Numbered from the stretch's first letter, positions 23,184 through 33,312 are shown. The stretch is 41,930 bases of DNA from Capnocytophaga sp. (GCF_030532915.1 NZ_JAUNKD010000008.1:1-41930), one strand, 5' to 3'. Numbers and translations are program-made. The notes: generated by a model not told the origin, from the sequence alone.

Positions 23184-23403
23184 TGTGTATCAGGATAGAG
23201 TTATTAAAAATTTCTTAAAAAAATTAACAATTAGCTTGTAAAAGAATAAAAAAAGAAGTATCTTTACAGACAAATAAAGGTTCTATTAGGAAAGAATTTA
23301 ATTCGTTGTATTTCAGTGGTGTATATGCAATGTGTTTTCAGCCGAAAACAGATTGAATGAAGGTTGTTTTTAAGTGCGATTTAAAAAGGTATGTATTGCC
23401 CTT

Positions 23404-23427
23404 GTAGAGACGCAATTTATTGCGTCT
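23404..23427. repeat. GTAGAGACGCAAT repeat, half element
   Basis: GTAGAGACGCAATTTATTGC plus GTCT: a palindromic arm identical to the left end of the element at 24098-24167, but without the right end. Confidence 0.65.
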
Positions 23428-23452
23428 GTTGTAAAAGAATTAGAAAAAGCAT

Positions 23453-24070
23453 ATGAAAAATATATTTTTATGTTCGTCTTTTAAAGATGTTGCTTCGATT
23501 TTTGAAGAGTTTATAGGTTTGGGAAACGATGGCAAGAGGGTTACCTTTATCCCTACGGGGAGCCTTACGGAAAAAGTGACTTTTTATGTGAAAGCAGGGA
23601 AAAAAGCTCTTGAAAAAATGGGACTTATTGTTGATGAACTGGAAATTTCCACTGCAACATCTGATGAAATTAAGCAGAAACTGCAAACCAATGATTTTAT
23701 TTATGTTACGGGTGGAAATACTTTTTTCCTGCTTCAAGAAATGAAAAAATCAGGAGCGGATAAAATCATCACGGAGGAAATTTTAAAAGGAAAAACGTAC
23801 ATCGGTGAGTCGGCGGGGTCAATGATTCTTTCTCCTAATATTGAATATGTTACAAAAATGGATAGCACCAAAGAAGCCCCTGAATTGCAATCGTTTTCAG
23901 CCTTGAATGTGATTGATTTTTGTCCCGTCCCGCATTATACTAATTTTCCGTTTGTGAAGGCGGTTGAAAAAATTATAGTAACTTATGGCGATACACTTGA
24001 TTTATACCCGATTACCAATTCACAGGCAATTTGTATTCGCGGGGAGAAAATTGAAGTTAAATCGAAATAA
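23453..24070 (+). CDS. Peptidase E-like (S51) protease
   Basis: A 205-residue protein of the S51 family, which shares the class I glutamine amidotransferase fold. The nucleophile elbow is YIGESAGSMIL (Ser at about residue 123), preceded by IYVTGGNTFFLLQEM and followed by FCPVPHYTNFP with the expected His. Classical members hydrolyse Asp-X dipeptides in the cytoplasm. No signal peptide is seen. It is monocistronic; TATCTTTA at about 23257 is a weak promoter candidate, and GTAGAGACGCAAT repeats lie on both sides. Confidence 0.88.
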   Translation: MKNIFLCSSFKDVASIFEEFIGLGNDGKRVTFIPTGSLTEKVTFYVKAGKKALEKMGLIVDELEISTATSDEIKQKLQTNDFIYVTGGNTFFLLQEMKKSGADKIITEEILKGKTYIGESAGSMILSPNIEYVTKMDSTKEAPELQSFSALNVIDFCPVPHYTNFPFVKAVEKIIVTYGDTLDLYPITNSQAICIRGEKIEVKSK

Positions 24071-24097
24071 CATCATTAAAGTTATTTTATTTCACGA

Positions 24098-24167
24098 GTA
24101 GAGACGCAATTTATTGCATCTAATATAAAATTTATTAGATTTGAGATGTAATAAATTACATCTCTAC
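24098..24167. mobile_element. MITE-like element, GTAGAGACG family, copy 1
   Basis: GTAGAG (24098) and CTCTAC (24162-24167) are inverted ends. Inside are the sub-palindromes ACGCAATTTATTGCATC and GATGTAATAAATTACATC. Confidence 0.7.
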
Positions 24168-24171
24168 GGAG

Positions 24172-24276
24172 GGAAAGATTTCCTGAATGTTAGGAAAGGT
24201 TTCCTAAGTCTTGGGAAAACTTTCCGATGGCTTGGGAAAGGTCGCCCAAAGCTTGGGAAAGATAATTTCTTACAGA
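24172..24276. repeat. 21-bp tandem array B of palindromic units
   Basis: Five units of exactly 21 bp begin at 24172, 24193, 24214, 24235 and 24256. The first three each start with a 12-bp dyad GGAAA-2 bases-TTTCC; the last two keep GGAAA and partly lose the right arm. The linker has the form CTNNNNNCTTG. It contains stop codons in the frames checked, so it is not coding. Confidence 0.85.
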
Positions 24277-24360
24277 AAATAGATTAAAAATAGCTAAAAT
24301 AAGCAAGAACAATGTATAAAAGACAACGACAAAAATACAGGCAGGTTTAACATTTCACCG

Positions 24361-24461
24361 GTAGAGACGCAATGTATTGTATCCGGTGTGGATTTTATTA
24401 TATTTAAGATGTAATTTGTTATATTTGATATGATTTATAACATAGTTTATTACATCTCTAC
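24361..24461. mobile_element. MITE-like element, GTAGAGACG family, copy 2
   Basis: GTAGAG (24361-24366) and CTCTAC (24456-24461) are inverted ends. The interior is longer than in copy 1 and partly diverged (TAAGATGTAATTTGTTATA). It ends about 40 bases before the glycosyltransferase ATG, so it lies in that gene's leader. Confidence 0.65.
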
Positions 24462-24504
24462 GAAAGATTAACAAAACCAAAAACTAATTAAATCAGACTA
24501 TTAA

Positions 24505-25809
24505 ATGAGCAAGCAAGATATGAATATAAAAGTACTAATGTTCGGTTGGGAATTTCCGCCCCACATCAGCGGCGGGCTTGGCACGGCTTGTTACGGCATC
24601 GCCAAGGGTTTGGCAAAGCACGACGTAAACGTTTTGTTTGTGATGCCAAAAGCGGGCGGTGATGAAGATAGTTCGGTTGCCGACATCATCAACGCAAGCG
24701 ATGTGGAAATGCTTCAAAATATGGAAAACATTGAAGAATTCTGGAAGAACATTAACTTTATGGAGATTGGCTCGAACTTGGTTCCGTATTTAGACCCCGA
24801 AACCTTTGCCCGCGAGCGGGAAGCCTATCTGAAAACGGGCGAAAACAAGGAGAAAATTTCCTTCAAAAACAAATTCCAATTCTCGGGCAAGTACGGCGCA
24901 AACCTGATGGAGGAAGTCTATCGATATGCATTGGTTGCCGGAACGGTGGCGAAGAATCACGACTTTGATGTCATTCACGCCCACGATTGGCTCACGTACA
25001 GCGCAGGGATTGTCGCCAAGAAATTATCGGGAAAACCGTTGGTCGTTCACGTGCACGCCACCGAATACGATAGGGGAGGGGAACACAACCGCAATACATT
25101 GGTGTACGACATCGAAAAACGCGGAATGGAAGCCGCCGACATCGTTGTCACGGTGAGTAACTGGACGCGCAACATCGTGGTGGAGAAGTACGGAATCGAT
25201 GCCGAGAAAGTCATAACGGTGCACAATGCCGTCGATTTCTCTGCCGAGACTTCCGAAAAGGAAGAACGAGGCATCAAGGATAAAATCGTTACCTTCTTAG
25301 GAAGAATCACGCTGCAAAAAGGACCGGAATACTTTGTCGAAGCTGCCGCCAAGGTACTCAAAAAGGTTCCGAACGTTCGCTTTGTGATGGCGGGCAGTGG
25401 CGAGAAGATGAATCCGCTTGTCCGTCGTGTGGCACAGTTGGGCATCGGTACGCGGTTTCATTTCACGGGCTTTCTTCGGGGCGGCGAAGTGCAGCGAATG
25501 TTCCGTTACAGCGATGTGTACGTGATGCCTTCGGTGTCAGAGCCTTTCGGGATTTCGCCTTTGGAAGCGATGCGTTCGGGTGTGCCTACCATCATCTCGA
25601 AACAGTCGGGCGTGGCTGAGGTTTTGGACCACGCCATTAAGGTTGATTATTGGGACATTGATGCGTTAGCCGACGCCATTTACGGCATCATTTCCTACCC
25701 CACGCTCGCCGATTATATGTCGCGCGAGGGCTATGACGAAGTAAACCAACTCAAATGGGAAAACGCTTCCTTAAAACTCAAAACCATTTATGAAATGGTT
25801 GTGGGGTAG
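24505..25809 (+). CDS. Glycosyltransferase, glycogen synthase-like (GT4/GT5 fold)
   Basis: A 434-residue GT-B enzyme. The N-terminal domain begins with VLMFGWEFPPHISGGLGTACYGIAKGLAKHDVNVLFVMP, the donor-loop GGLG pattern of glycogen/starch synthases, then HAHDWLTYSAGIVAKKLSGKPLVVHVHATEYDR. The C-terminal domain has FLGRITLQKGPEYFVEAAAKV and SVSEPFGISPLEAMRSGVPTIISKQSGVAEVL, the nucleotide-sugar binding E-x7-E motif. In Bacteroidota this protein usually accompanies GH57 and debranching enzymes, as here (26748 and 17867), so glycogen chain elongation is the likely role. Donor specificity (ADP- or UDP-glucose) is not evident. Confidence 0.88.
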   Translation: MSKQDMNIKVLMFGWEFPPHISGGLGTACYGIAKGLAKHDVNVLFVMPKAGGDEDSSVADIINASDVEMLQNMENIEEFWKNINFMEIGSNLVPYLDPETFAREREAYLKTGENKEKISFKNKFQFSGKYGANLMEEVYRYALVAGTVAKNHDFDVIHAHDWLTYSAGIVAKKLSGKPLVVHVHATEYDRGGEHNRNTLVYDIEKRGMEAADIVVTVSNWTRNIVVEKYGIDAEKVITVHNAVDFSAETSEKEERGIKDKIVTFLGRITLQKGPEYFVEAAAKVLKKVPNVRFVMAGSGEKMNPLVRRVAQLGIGTRFHFTGFLRGGEVQRMFRYSDVYVMPSVSEPFGISPLEAMRSGVPTIISKQSGVAEVLDHAIKVDYWDIDALADAIYGIISYPTLADYMSREGYDEVNQLKWENASLKLKTIYEMVVG

Positions 25810-25907
25810 GGAAAAAACAGCCGGATGATTGACACTCAAAACGAATGGAAGATATACGATATTTTGCGTTAAGTTCAACTTTTTTATAAAAATATATATT
25901 TTTCCTT

Positions 25908-26507
25908 ATGAAAAGAATTATTTTTATCGTAATTTTATGCCATTATTTTGCTTTGGGGTTTGCCCAAACTGGAAACGTTCAACAATTCAAGTGGGAAGGC
26001 GATATTTCTATCGGTTTGGGAATGGCAGATTTGAAAAGTGAACATTTTGGAATTTCAGGAAGTTCGGCAAATGTTAGTATGGCTATAAGTCGTTATTTTT
26101 CAGATAGAATACGGTTGCAATTAGGATTAGGAGCGTCACATTTTGCCAGTGGTTCTTTATACGGAAGTGGTTATTCCAATGTGAAAGCCACATTTTTGGA
26201 AATTCCGTTAAAAATGCGTTTTTACGTTTGGAAGTCCGAGCAATTTAAAAATAAAATTGCTTTTGGTATAGGCGTTCAAGGAAATAAATCCGTAGCGTAT
26301 TCTTGGAATAACAATGGTAATACTTTGAAAGACAATAACGGAGCTTGGTTTTTTAATATGCCTTTGGAAGTTGGGGTAGAGCTTCCCATAAGTTTGCAAA
26401 ATAGTTTAGGGATTTATCTAAACGCTGTTTATGGCAACAGAGCTTCCAAAAATTATGTTTTGAACAACCAAAGTATCTTAAAACTATCGCTCTTGTACCA
26501 TTTTTGA
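25908..26507 (+). CDS. Outer-membrane beta-barrel protein
   Basis: A 199-residue protein with a signal peptide (MKRIIFIVILCHYFALGFAQ) and alternating strands typical of small outer-membrane barrels of the OMP_b-brl type: WEGDISIGLGMADL, SANVSMAISRYFSDRIRLQLGLGASHF, ATFLEIPLKMRFYVW, KIAFGIGVQGN, FFNMPLEVGVELP and LKLSLLYHF at the C-terminus, ending in Phe as barrels often do. Function unknown. It lies between the glycosyltransferase and GH57 genes but does not look like a glycogen enzyme. Two hairpins follow its stop. Confidence 0.82.
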   Translation: MKRIIFIVILCHYFALGFAQTGNVQQFKWEGDISIGLGMADLKSEHFGISGSSANVSMAISRYFSDRIRLQLGLGASHFASGSLYGSGYSNVKATFLEIPLKMRFYVWKSEQFKNKIAFGIGVQGNKSVAYSWNNNGNTLKDNNGAWFFNMPLEVGVELPISLQNSLGIYLNAVYGNRASKNYVLNNQSILKLSLLYHF

Positions 26508-26583
26508 TGATGTAAGTAGTTTTTAAGACAGGATATTAAATTATTTATGGAATATAACACATTTTATTTTTTGGATTTTAATT

Positions 26584-26610
26584 TACTCACTTTCAACTGT
26601 AAAGTGAGTA
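26584..26610. terminator. Hairpin after the beta-barrel gene
   Basis: TACTCACTTT (26584-26593) pairs perfectly with AAAGTGAGTA (26601-26610) around CAACTGT. No strong T-run follows, so it may be a 3'-end stabiliser or regulatory hairpin rather than the stop. Confidence 0.5.
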
Positions 26611-26622
26611 CATAACCAATAA

Positions 26623-26655
26623 AAACACAGCCAGAGTTTTGCTTTGGCTGTGTTT
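26623..26655. terminator. Intrinsic terminator after the beta-barrel gene
   Basis: AAACACAGCCA (26623-26633) pairs with TGGCTGTGTTT (26645-26655), an 11-bp stem with T-rich ends on both strands. Confidence 0.8.
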
Positions 26656-26747
26656 ATATATGAAATTAGATATAAAACATAACCACGCGAAAATCAGATA
26701 ACTATTATTTAAAAAGATTTATAATGAATAGAAAAACAGACAGCAAT

Positions 26748-27938
26748 ATGAAAAAATCAGTTTGCATTTATTTCCAAATTCACCACCCCGAACGCCTCAG
26801 AAAATACCAATTTTTTGACATCGGGAAGAAACACAATTATTTTGACAATTACGCCAATCGCTCCGAATTGGAAGACCTTGCCGAAAATTGTTACCTCCCC
26901 GCCAATGAACTGTTGCTCAGCTTGATAAAAAAGTACAACGGCAAATTTAAGGTGGCTTTTTCCATTTCGGGTTCGGCAATCGACCAACTCAGTATGCACA
27001 CACCCGAGGTTATCCGTTCGTTTCAAGAGCTTGCCAAAACCGATGCGGTGGAATTTCTGGCGGAAACATATTCGCACTCATTGGCTTCACTTTCAGAGGA
27101 TTCCGACGAGTTTGAGCAACAGGTAAAACGCCACATCGCCACGGTGAAAAATCTTTTTGGCAAGAAGCCCGTAACTTTCCGCAACACGTCGTTGATTTAT
27201 TCGGACAAAATCGGGGAGCGGGTGGCGAAACTCGGCTTCAAAACGATGCTGACCGACGGGGCGAAACACGTTTTGGGTTGGAAAAGTCCGAATTTCGTGT
27301 ATAAAAATCCGATAAACGAAAACTTGAATTTATTGCTAAAAAACAGTAAGTTAAGTGATGATATTGCGGTTCGGTTTTCTGACGTTCGTTGGGGCGAATA
27401 TCCGCTAACGTCTGAAAAATATGCCGATTGGGTGAAATACAGTTTGGCAGAAACCGAAGTGTTAAATTTGTTTATGAATTACGACGTGATTGGCTATTAC
27501 AATCGTAAGGAAAGCGGGATTTTTGACTTTTTGGAATATTTTGTGAAAAATATGATGGAAGATGTTGATTATCAGTTTCTTCTTCCGAAAGAAGTCGTAA
27601 AAAAACACCAACCGAAAGACGTGCTGAACGTGCCTTTCCCCATTTCGTGGACGGACGAAGAGCGTGACACCACCTCGTGGCTCGGAAACGAATTACAGCG
27701 AGAAGCCTTTGAGCAACTCTTTAAGGTTCAGTCGGTTGTGAAGAAGAAAAAAAGTACTGAGCTTTTAGAGGATTACAGCCGTTTGCAAGCCAGCGAGCAT
27801 TTTTATCATATGCGTACCAAACTGTTTTCCACCTCGGATTATCATAAATATTTCTCGCCCTACGAATCTCCGTATGAGGCATTTATCAATTATATGAATA
27901 TTTTGAGTGATTTCATTACACGTTTGGAAGCGAAGTGA
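26748..27938 (+). CDS. GH57 alpha-amylase-family glycoside hydrolase
   Basis: A 396-residue GH57 enzyme acting on alpha-glucans. Conserved region 1 is IYFQIHHPERLRKY (His near the catalytic pocket), region 2 KVAFSISGSAIDQL and region 3 VEFLAETYSHSLAS, whose Glu is the expected nucleophile; VRFSDVRW...YPLTSEKYADW covers the region of the acid/base Asp. ATG at 26748 is preferred to the one at 26724 because GH57 proteins normally begin a few residues before the YFQIHHP strand. It is a usual partner of the GT at 24505 and the debranching enzyme at 17867 in intracellular glycogen turnover. No signal peptide is seen, so it is cytoplasmic. Confidence 0.9.
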   Translation: MKKSVCIYFQIHHPERLRKYQFFDIGKKHNYFDNYANRSELEDLAENCYLPANELLLSLIKKYNGKFKVAFSISGSAIDQLSMHTPEVIRSFQELAKTDAVEFLAETYSHSLASLSEDSDEFEQQVKRHIATVKNLFGKKPVTFRNTSLIYSDKIGERVAKLGFKTMLTDGAKHVLGWKSPNFVYKNPINENLNLLLKNSKLSDDIAVRFSDVRWGEYPLTSEKYADWVKYSLAETEVLNLFMNYDVIGYYNRKESGIFDFLEYFVKNMMEDVDYQFLLPKEVVKKHQPKDVLNVPFPISWTDEERDTTSWLGNELQREAFEQLFKVQSVVKKKKSTELLEDYSRLQASEHFYHMRTKLFSTSDYHKYFSPYESPYEAFINYMNILSDFITRLEAK

Positions 27939-28037
27939 TTTTAAGAAATAGACTGCTATGGTTCTGAGGTGAACTATGACAGTTTTCATTTTTAAAACAC
28001 TTTTATTTTATATTGAATTTAATTAAAAGATAATTTT

Positions 28038-31000
28038 ATGAAGGTAAAAATTTTAACACTTTTTCTGTTTGTGTTTGGTTGTTGTACATCGTTGTTAGCA
28101 CAAACAGTATCAGTAAAAGGAACAGTTACTGATGAAAACAAAGTACCGTTACCGGGAGTAAATGTTTTGGTTAAAAACACAACTCGCGGGGTTAGTACGG
28201 ATTTTGATGGTAACTATGAAATTAAAGTACAACAAGGTGAGGTACTGACATTTAGTTACATTGGTTTTCTTCCACAAGATAAAAAAGTAGTGGGGGGGGT
28301 AAAACGTTAATTATCAATGTTTTACTAAAAGAAGATGCACAGCATCTTGATGAAGTTGTTGTTACGGCACTCGGTATTAAACGCGAAACCAAAAAGTTGG
28401 GTTATGCAATGACCGAAGTAAAAGGAGAAGAGCTTGCCAAAACAAATACGGTTAATCCCGTATCGGCTTTGCAGGGCGAGTCGGCCGGAGTGAGTATTGG
28501 AGCTTCTGACGGAGGACTTTTTGGGAATGCTAAAATTCAGGTGCGAGGGGTTTCTTCATTAAATTCCAGCAACAATCAGCCTATTTTTGTGGTAGATGGT
28601 GTAATTTTAGAAAACAACATTTCAGGAAAAAGTGCTGATTGGGAAACAAGTGCCGATGATTTTGGTAATATTTTAAAAAATTTAAATCCAGATGATTACA
28701 AAAGTGTTTCTGTTTTAAAAGGAGCTGCCGCAACGGCACTTTACGGTTCGCGAGGTATCAACGGAGTGGTTTTGATTGAAACCAAAAACGGTGCAGGAGC
28801 AAAAGGTTTGGGAGTTTCCGTAAAGCATTCGTTAGGAGTTGATCACGTATATGCTACGCCTGAATTACAAACCGAATACGGACAGGGGATTATGGCAGGA
28901 TTTATAGGTTATGGAAAAACGAATGCCAATGGGCAATATTTTCGTTTTGACACGGAGCAATTTTATTATGATGCCAACGGAAATCCGACCCGAATAAATC
29001 ATCCTCGCGGAAGTTTTGGTTATGGTCCCAAATTCAATGAAAATACAATGATTGTGGATTATGACGGTAATTTGGTGCCTTATGTTCCGTATAAAAATAA
29101 TGTTCTGAAAGTTTATAATTTGGGTGTAAGTAACACTACTTCCGTTTCCTTAACAGGAGGTAATGAAAAAGGAAACTTTTATCTTTCCGATTCGTATAAT
29201 CAGCGTACAGGCGTGCTTCCCAATAACGGATTTACCCGAAATTCTCTTTTATTTTCAGGAGCTTATAATTTGGCAACTTGGTTAAAAGCTGAGGCTTCAA
29301 TTTCTTACACTTTTTCTGAGGGAAAAAATCCGAGAAATGATTTGGCGGCTAATTTTTTAGACGGAACTTGGACAAATCAGTATGACGTAGCCAAGTACAA
29401 GCAAAATCAGTATTGGCAAGCCAAACACGGAGGGCTCCCGAATGCCAACTACGGAGATGAGTATGCTTATGTTCCCGGTAAAGGCATTTGGTTTACGTAT
29501 AATCACCACAATCAAGTTCGCAATGAAAATGTGGTTCGCCCTATTGTTAAATTATCTGCTGAAATTCTGAAAAATTTGAATCTTCGTTTGGAAGGAAATG
29601 TTAATTATTACACTATAAAACAGGAAGATAAACAATTAGGTAGTGGATATGCCAATGATGGAGGTTATTATTCGATTTATCATTATCGTGATGTGAGCCA
29701 AACCGGAAAAATTTCATTGGATTACACCAAAAATATTATTGATGGGCTTTCGGCTTATGCGGTTATCGGAGGAGAAATTTGGACGCAAGAAAAATCAGAT
29801 ACGCGTGTAAGAACTGACGGAGGATTGATTGTTCCGGGACGATTTTACTTAAAAAACTCTAAAAAAACACCCGTAGCCGATACAGGGGGTGTTTTTGGAA
29901 CCAAACAAATCAATTCGCTTTACTTTTTAACTTCATTTTCATTAAAAGACCAATTATTTTTAGATGTAACGGGTCGTAATGACTGGTCATCGGCATTGGT
30001 TTACACTGACGGAACCGGAAATTACTCATATTTTTATCCATCGGTGAGTTCTTCCTGGATTTTTAGTCAAACTCTTGGGCTTCCATCGTGGGTTTCTTTC
30101 GGAAAATTGCGAGCTTCGTGGGCTCAGGTAGGTAGTGACACCGACCCTTATTCCATAAACAAGGGATATGCACTTGGTTCTTACGAAATGAGCAACGGAA
30201 ACAATATCTATTTGAATGAAATTTCAACTACATTGGTTGATAAAAGTATTAAACCTGAACGTAAAAATTCGTATGAAATAGGTCTTGATGCACGTTTTTT
30301 CAATAATCGATTAGGTTTTGACATTGCTTATTACGATGAATATATTACCAATCAAATTGGAGATATTCCGCTTCCGAATGCTTCCGGATTCAAAAGTTTG
30401 CTTACCAATATTGGTACATTACGGAATTATGGATTTGAATTGAAGGTAGATGCTAAGCCAATTCGGACTGATAATTTCGTGTGGGATATAGCGTTTAATT
30501 ATTGGCGAAACAGAACACAAGTTACTGATTTACACGAAGATTATGGAGCTTACAAAGTGTTGGGAGGAACGCCAACATATGGTAATTTCCGTATAGCTTC
30601 AGTTGCTTTTGAGGGTGGTGAATACGGCGTTTTGATGTCAGATAGTGCTCCGAAAAAATTTCAAGCCAAAGATGCCAATGGAAATAATATCGATGACCCA
30701 AGAAACGGAATGCCTATCTTGAAATGGACTAACAACGGAAGGTCAGCTTATTACGAAAGAAGTGGTGAAGTGGAAGAAATCGGTAAAATACAACCTGATT
30801 TTGAAGGTTCTTTAAAAAATACATTTACCTATAAAGGGATTTCATTATCCGTAATGTTAGATGCTCGTTTTGGTGGGTATATGGCTTCTTTTTCAAATAG
30901 ATACGGAACAGCCAACGGATTTTTGAACACATCATTAAAAGGGCGTGATGCTCATCACGGTGGCATTACGTGGACATCACAATATCCTGATAGAAAAGGA

Positions 31001-31459
31001 CAAACATTTTCAGATGGTGTAATTGTTGAAGGCGTTTTTGCTCCCGGTACAAATGTACAAACTCCCGCAGGAGCAACCCAAGATATAAGCGGATTAACCT
31101 ACAAAGAAGCAATGGATAAAGGTTACATTGAGCCTTCACACGCAAGTACATATAATTATTTTAAAAATTCGTGGGCACAAGGAGTAGTAAATGATGATTG
31201 GTTCCACGAGGTAAATTATGTGGCTCTTCGTAACATATCGTTAGGATATACATTACCAAGTGAAGTTAGCAAGAGGTTGAAAATGAGAAATTTGTATTTA
31301 GGAGTTAATTTACGTAATCTTGGATATTTATATAACTCATTGCCTAACAAATTGAATCCTGAAAGTTTTAGAGGAACCACCAGCTCCGAATCTTTCTTGG
31401 AGAGAAGTTTTGTGCCATACACCGCATCTTATACTTTTAGCGTAGCAATTGATTTTTAA
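28038..31459 (+). pseudogene. SusC/RagA TonB-linked outer-membrane transporter, frameshifted at a poly-G tract
   Basis: The gene is whole except for one frame break. Codons from 28038 give a signal peptide ending in SLLAQ and a CarboxypepD_reg-like domain (VKGTVTDENKVPLPGVNVLVKNTTRGVSTDFDGNYEI), then stop at 28308-28310 after VVGGVKR. From 28317 another frame continues INVLLKEDAQHLDEVVVTALGIKRE, then a plug with SALQGESAGVSI and VRGVSSLNS, SVLKGAAATALYGSRGINGVVLIET, and a 22-strand-type barrel ending YTFSVAIDF. The break is at eight G (28292-28299). Six or nine G would give a continuous protein of about 1140 residues. It is either phase-variable or an assembly error. The SusD partner starts 11 bases downstream. 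The transported substrate is unknown. Confidence 0.9.
28292..28299 (+). repeat. Poly-G tract (G8) causing the susC frame break
   Basis: A run of eight G within the codons of the VVGG turn. The sequence on both sides is in different frames of one SusC protein. Confidence 0.9.
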
Positions 31460-31470
31460 ATTTGAAAGAA

Positions 31471-33312
31471 ATGAAAAAGATAATATTATTAATAACAACT
31501 GTGTTGGCTATGAGTTGCAGTCGTGAGGATTTCGCCGAAAAAAACACCAATCCTTCCACGCTTTCAACTCCTGATTTGCGTTTTTCAACAGCGAAGGTAA
31601 TCGAAACAATGTACACTGATGATTATACCATTTGGTTTTACGATAATTTTGATTACATATTTCCGTGGAGCCAATTAACGACATCTGGTTTGGGTAACGG
31701 ATTAAGAATGAATGAAATGGAAAATACAGGCGGACATAACCTATACGGAGCTTTGTTCCCTAATGCTCGTGACATTCGTGCCCGAATTGATGCAATGCCC
31801 GCCGCTGAAAAGGAAAAATACAGAGCTTTACGTGCCATTACTTTTCCGGCTGTTATTCATCCTGCACTAAGTATTACGGATAAGTATGGTTCGTTAGTGT
31901 ACTCACAAGCTGCTTTGGCTCCGTACACCACGCCACCCTTGCTTACGCCTGAATACGATACTCAGGAACAGCTCTTTAACACGTGGCTTCAAGAACTTGA
32001 TGAGGCTATTGCAGAGCTTTCTGTAAGTGGGCAATTGCAATTAGGAGTACAAGACGTTGTTTTCAATGGAGATTATAAAAAATGGGCTAAATTTTGTAAT
32101 TTATTGAAATTGAAGATAGCGGCTCGTTTAATTCATACAGATTTAAACAAAGCTATCAAAATAGCTGAAGAAGTAGCAAGTTCGCCTGTGGGTTATATGA
32201 ATGAGTTGGCTGATGATTTTATTTACAGACGAAGCATCAAATATTACGGTACAGGCAACGGAACTCAGCCCGGTTCTGCTGCCGAACCTATCGTTGATTT
32301 TATGGTAACAAATAAAGACCCTCGCCTTCGGTTTATTTTTACTAAAAATCATTTTAACAGTGAAGTAATTGATGCTTTTGCCCAAGTAGGGAAAGAACTT
32401 CCGCCACACGTGAAAAAATACGTAAATTTAACTCCGGATAATAAGTTTCAAAGTTGGAAAGCTCCTGGTGAACCTTGGGTACGTTATGTGGGCGTTCCGA
32501 TTTCTCCCGATAAAATAAATGATACCGCTTATGACGAATATTTCAAACAAGGAGAGCGTAATAAAATCAGTTTGGGTGGAGTTGAAAAAATCTATGCTTC
32601 AACATCTTCCTATTCCGAAAGAAATACACGCACAGGATATAATTATTCCTATCCGACTAAACCCGGAGGACGTGTCATTGAAGTGAAAGATAATTATCCA
32701 CCGATTAACATCGTTTTAGGTTCGGCTGGCGAAACCAATTTATTTTTGGCAGAATTCAAACTCTTAGGAGCAAATTTGCCTCAATCAGCTCAAGATTATT
32801 TCAATCAAGGAGTTCGTTTATCGGTTGAACGTATGGATGCTGTTGCCAAAAACAATCAATTGCCTTATTATGAGGAAGATCCGGTATACACAACCGAAGC
32901 AGACAAACAATCAGGAAGTATCAAACTAAAATCAGGGGAAATTGATGCCCTGTTAATGCAACCTGCTTGTAACTTAACTACTGACGGTTTGGAGAAAGTA
33001 TATATCCAACAGTATATCAATTATGCTACAACAGCTTCGGGTGATATTTGGACTACCGTTCGTCGTTCGGGATATCCCAAAAAGAATAGTGCGTATTTGG
33101 CTTGGGGCGAATTAAAGTCTGCCGGAAATGATTTGGTACTTCCGCGCCGTTTTATGGTGCGTACACCAACCGAAGATGATAAAAATTATCAAAACACTAA
33201 AAAATCAATTGATGAACAAGGTTTTACCTCAGGAGTAAATGACCCACAGTTGCTCAATAATCAGCGATTGTGGTTCGACAAACAAAATCCGAATTACGGA
33301 GAAGGAAAATAG
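31471..33312 (+). CDS. SusD/RagB-family nutrient-binding lipoprotein
   Basis: A 613-residue surface lipoprotein that caps the SusC barrel and captures substrate. The signal peptide is KKIILLITTVLAMSC (lipobox Cys), then SREDFAEKNTNPSTLSTPDLRF, the usual SusD-like_2 start. Helical TPR-like segments follow (LFNTWLQELDEAIAEL, WAKFCNLLKLKIAARLIHTDLNKAIKIAEEV), and QSAQDYFNQGVRLSVERM and WGELKSAGNDLVLPRRF match the C-terminal part. ATG at 31471 is preferred over TTG at 31462. It is 11 bases after susC and surely co-transcribed. No polysaccharide-degrading enzyme is next to the pair, so peptides or another nutrient are as likely as glycans. Confidence 0.93.
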   Translation: MKKIILLITTVLAMSCSREDFAEKNTNPSTLSTPDLRFSTAKVIETMYTDDYTIWFYDNFDYIFPWSQLTTSGLGNGLRMNEMENTGGHNLYGALFPNARDIRARIDAMPAAEKEKYRALRAITFPAVIHPALSITDKYGSLVYSQAALAPYTTPPLLTPEYDTQEQLFNTWLQELDEAIAELSVSGQLQLGVQDVVFNGDYKKWAKFCNLLKLKIAARLIHTDLNKAIKIAEEVASSPVGYMNELADDFIYRRSIKYYGTGNGTQPGSAAEPIVDFMVTNKDPRLRFIFTKNHFNSEVIDAFAQVGKELPPHVKKYVNLTPDNKFQSWKAPGEPWVRYVGVPISPDKINDTAYDEYFKQGERNKISLGGVEKIYASTSSYSERNTRTGYNYSYPTKPGGRVIEVKDNYPPINIVLGSAGETNLFLAEFKLLGANLPQSAQDYFNQGVRLSVERMDAVAKNNQLPYYEEDPVYTTEADKQSGSIKLKSGEIDALLMQPACNLTTDGLEKVYIQQYINYATTASGDIWTTVRRSGYPKKNSAYLAWGELKSAGNDLVLPRRFMVRTPTEDDKNYQNTKKSIDEQGFTSGVNDPQLLNNQRLWFDKQNPNYGEGK

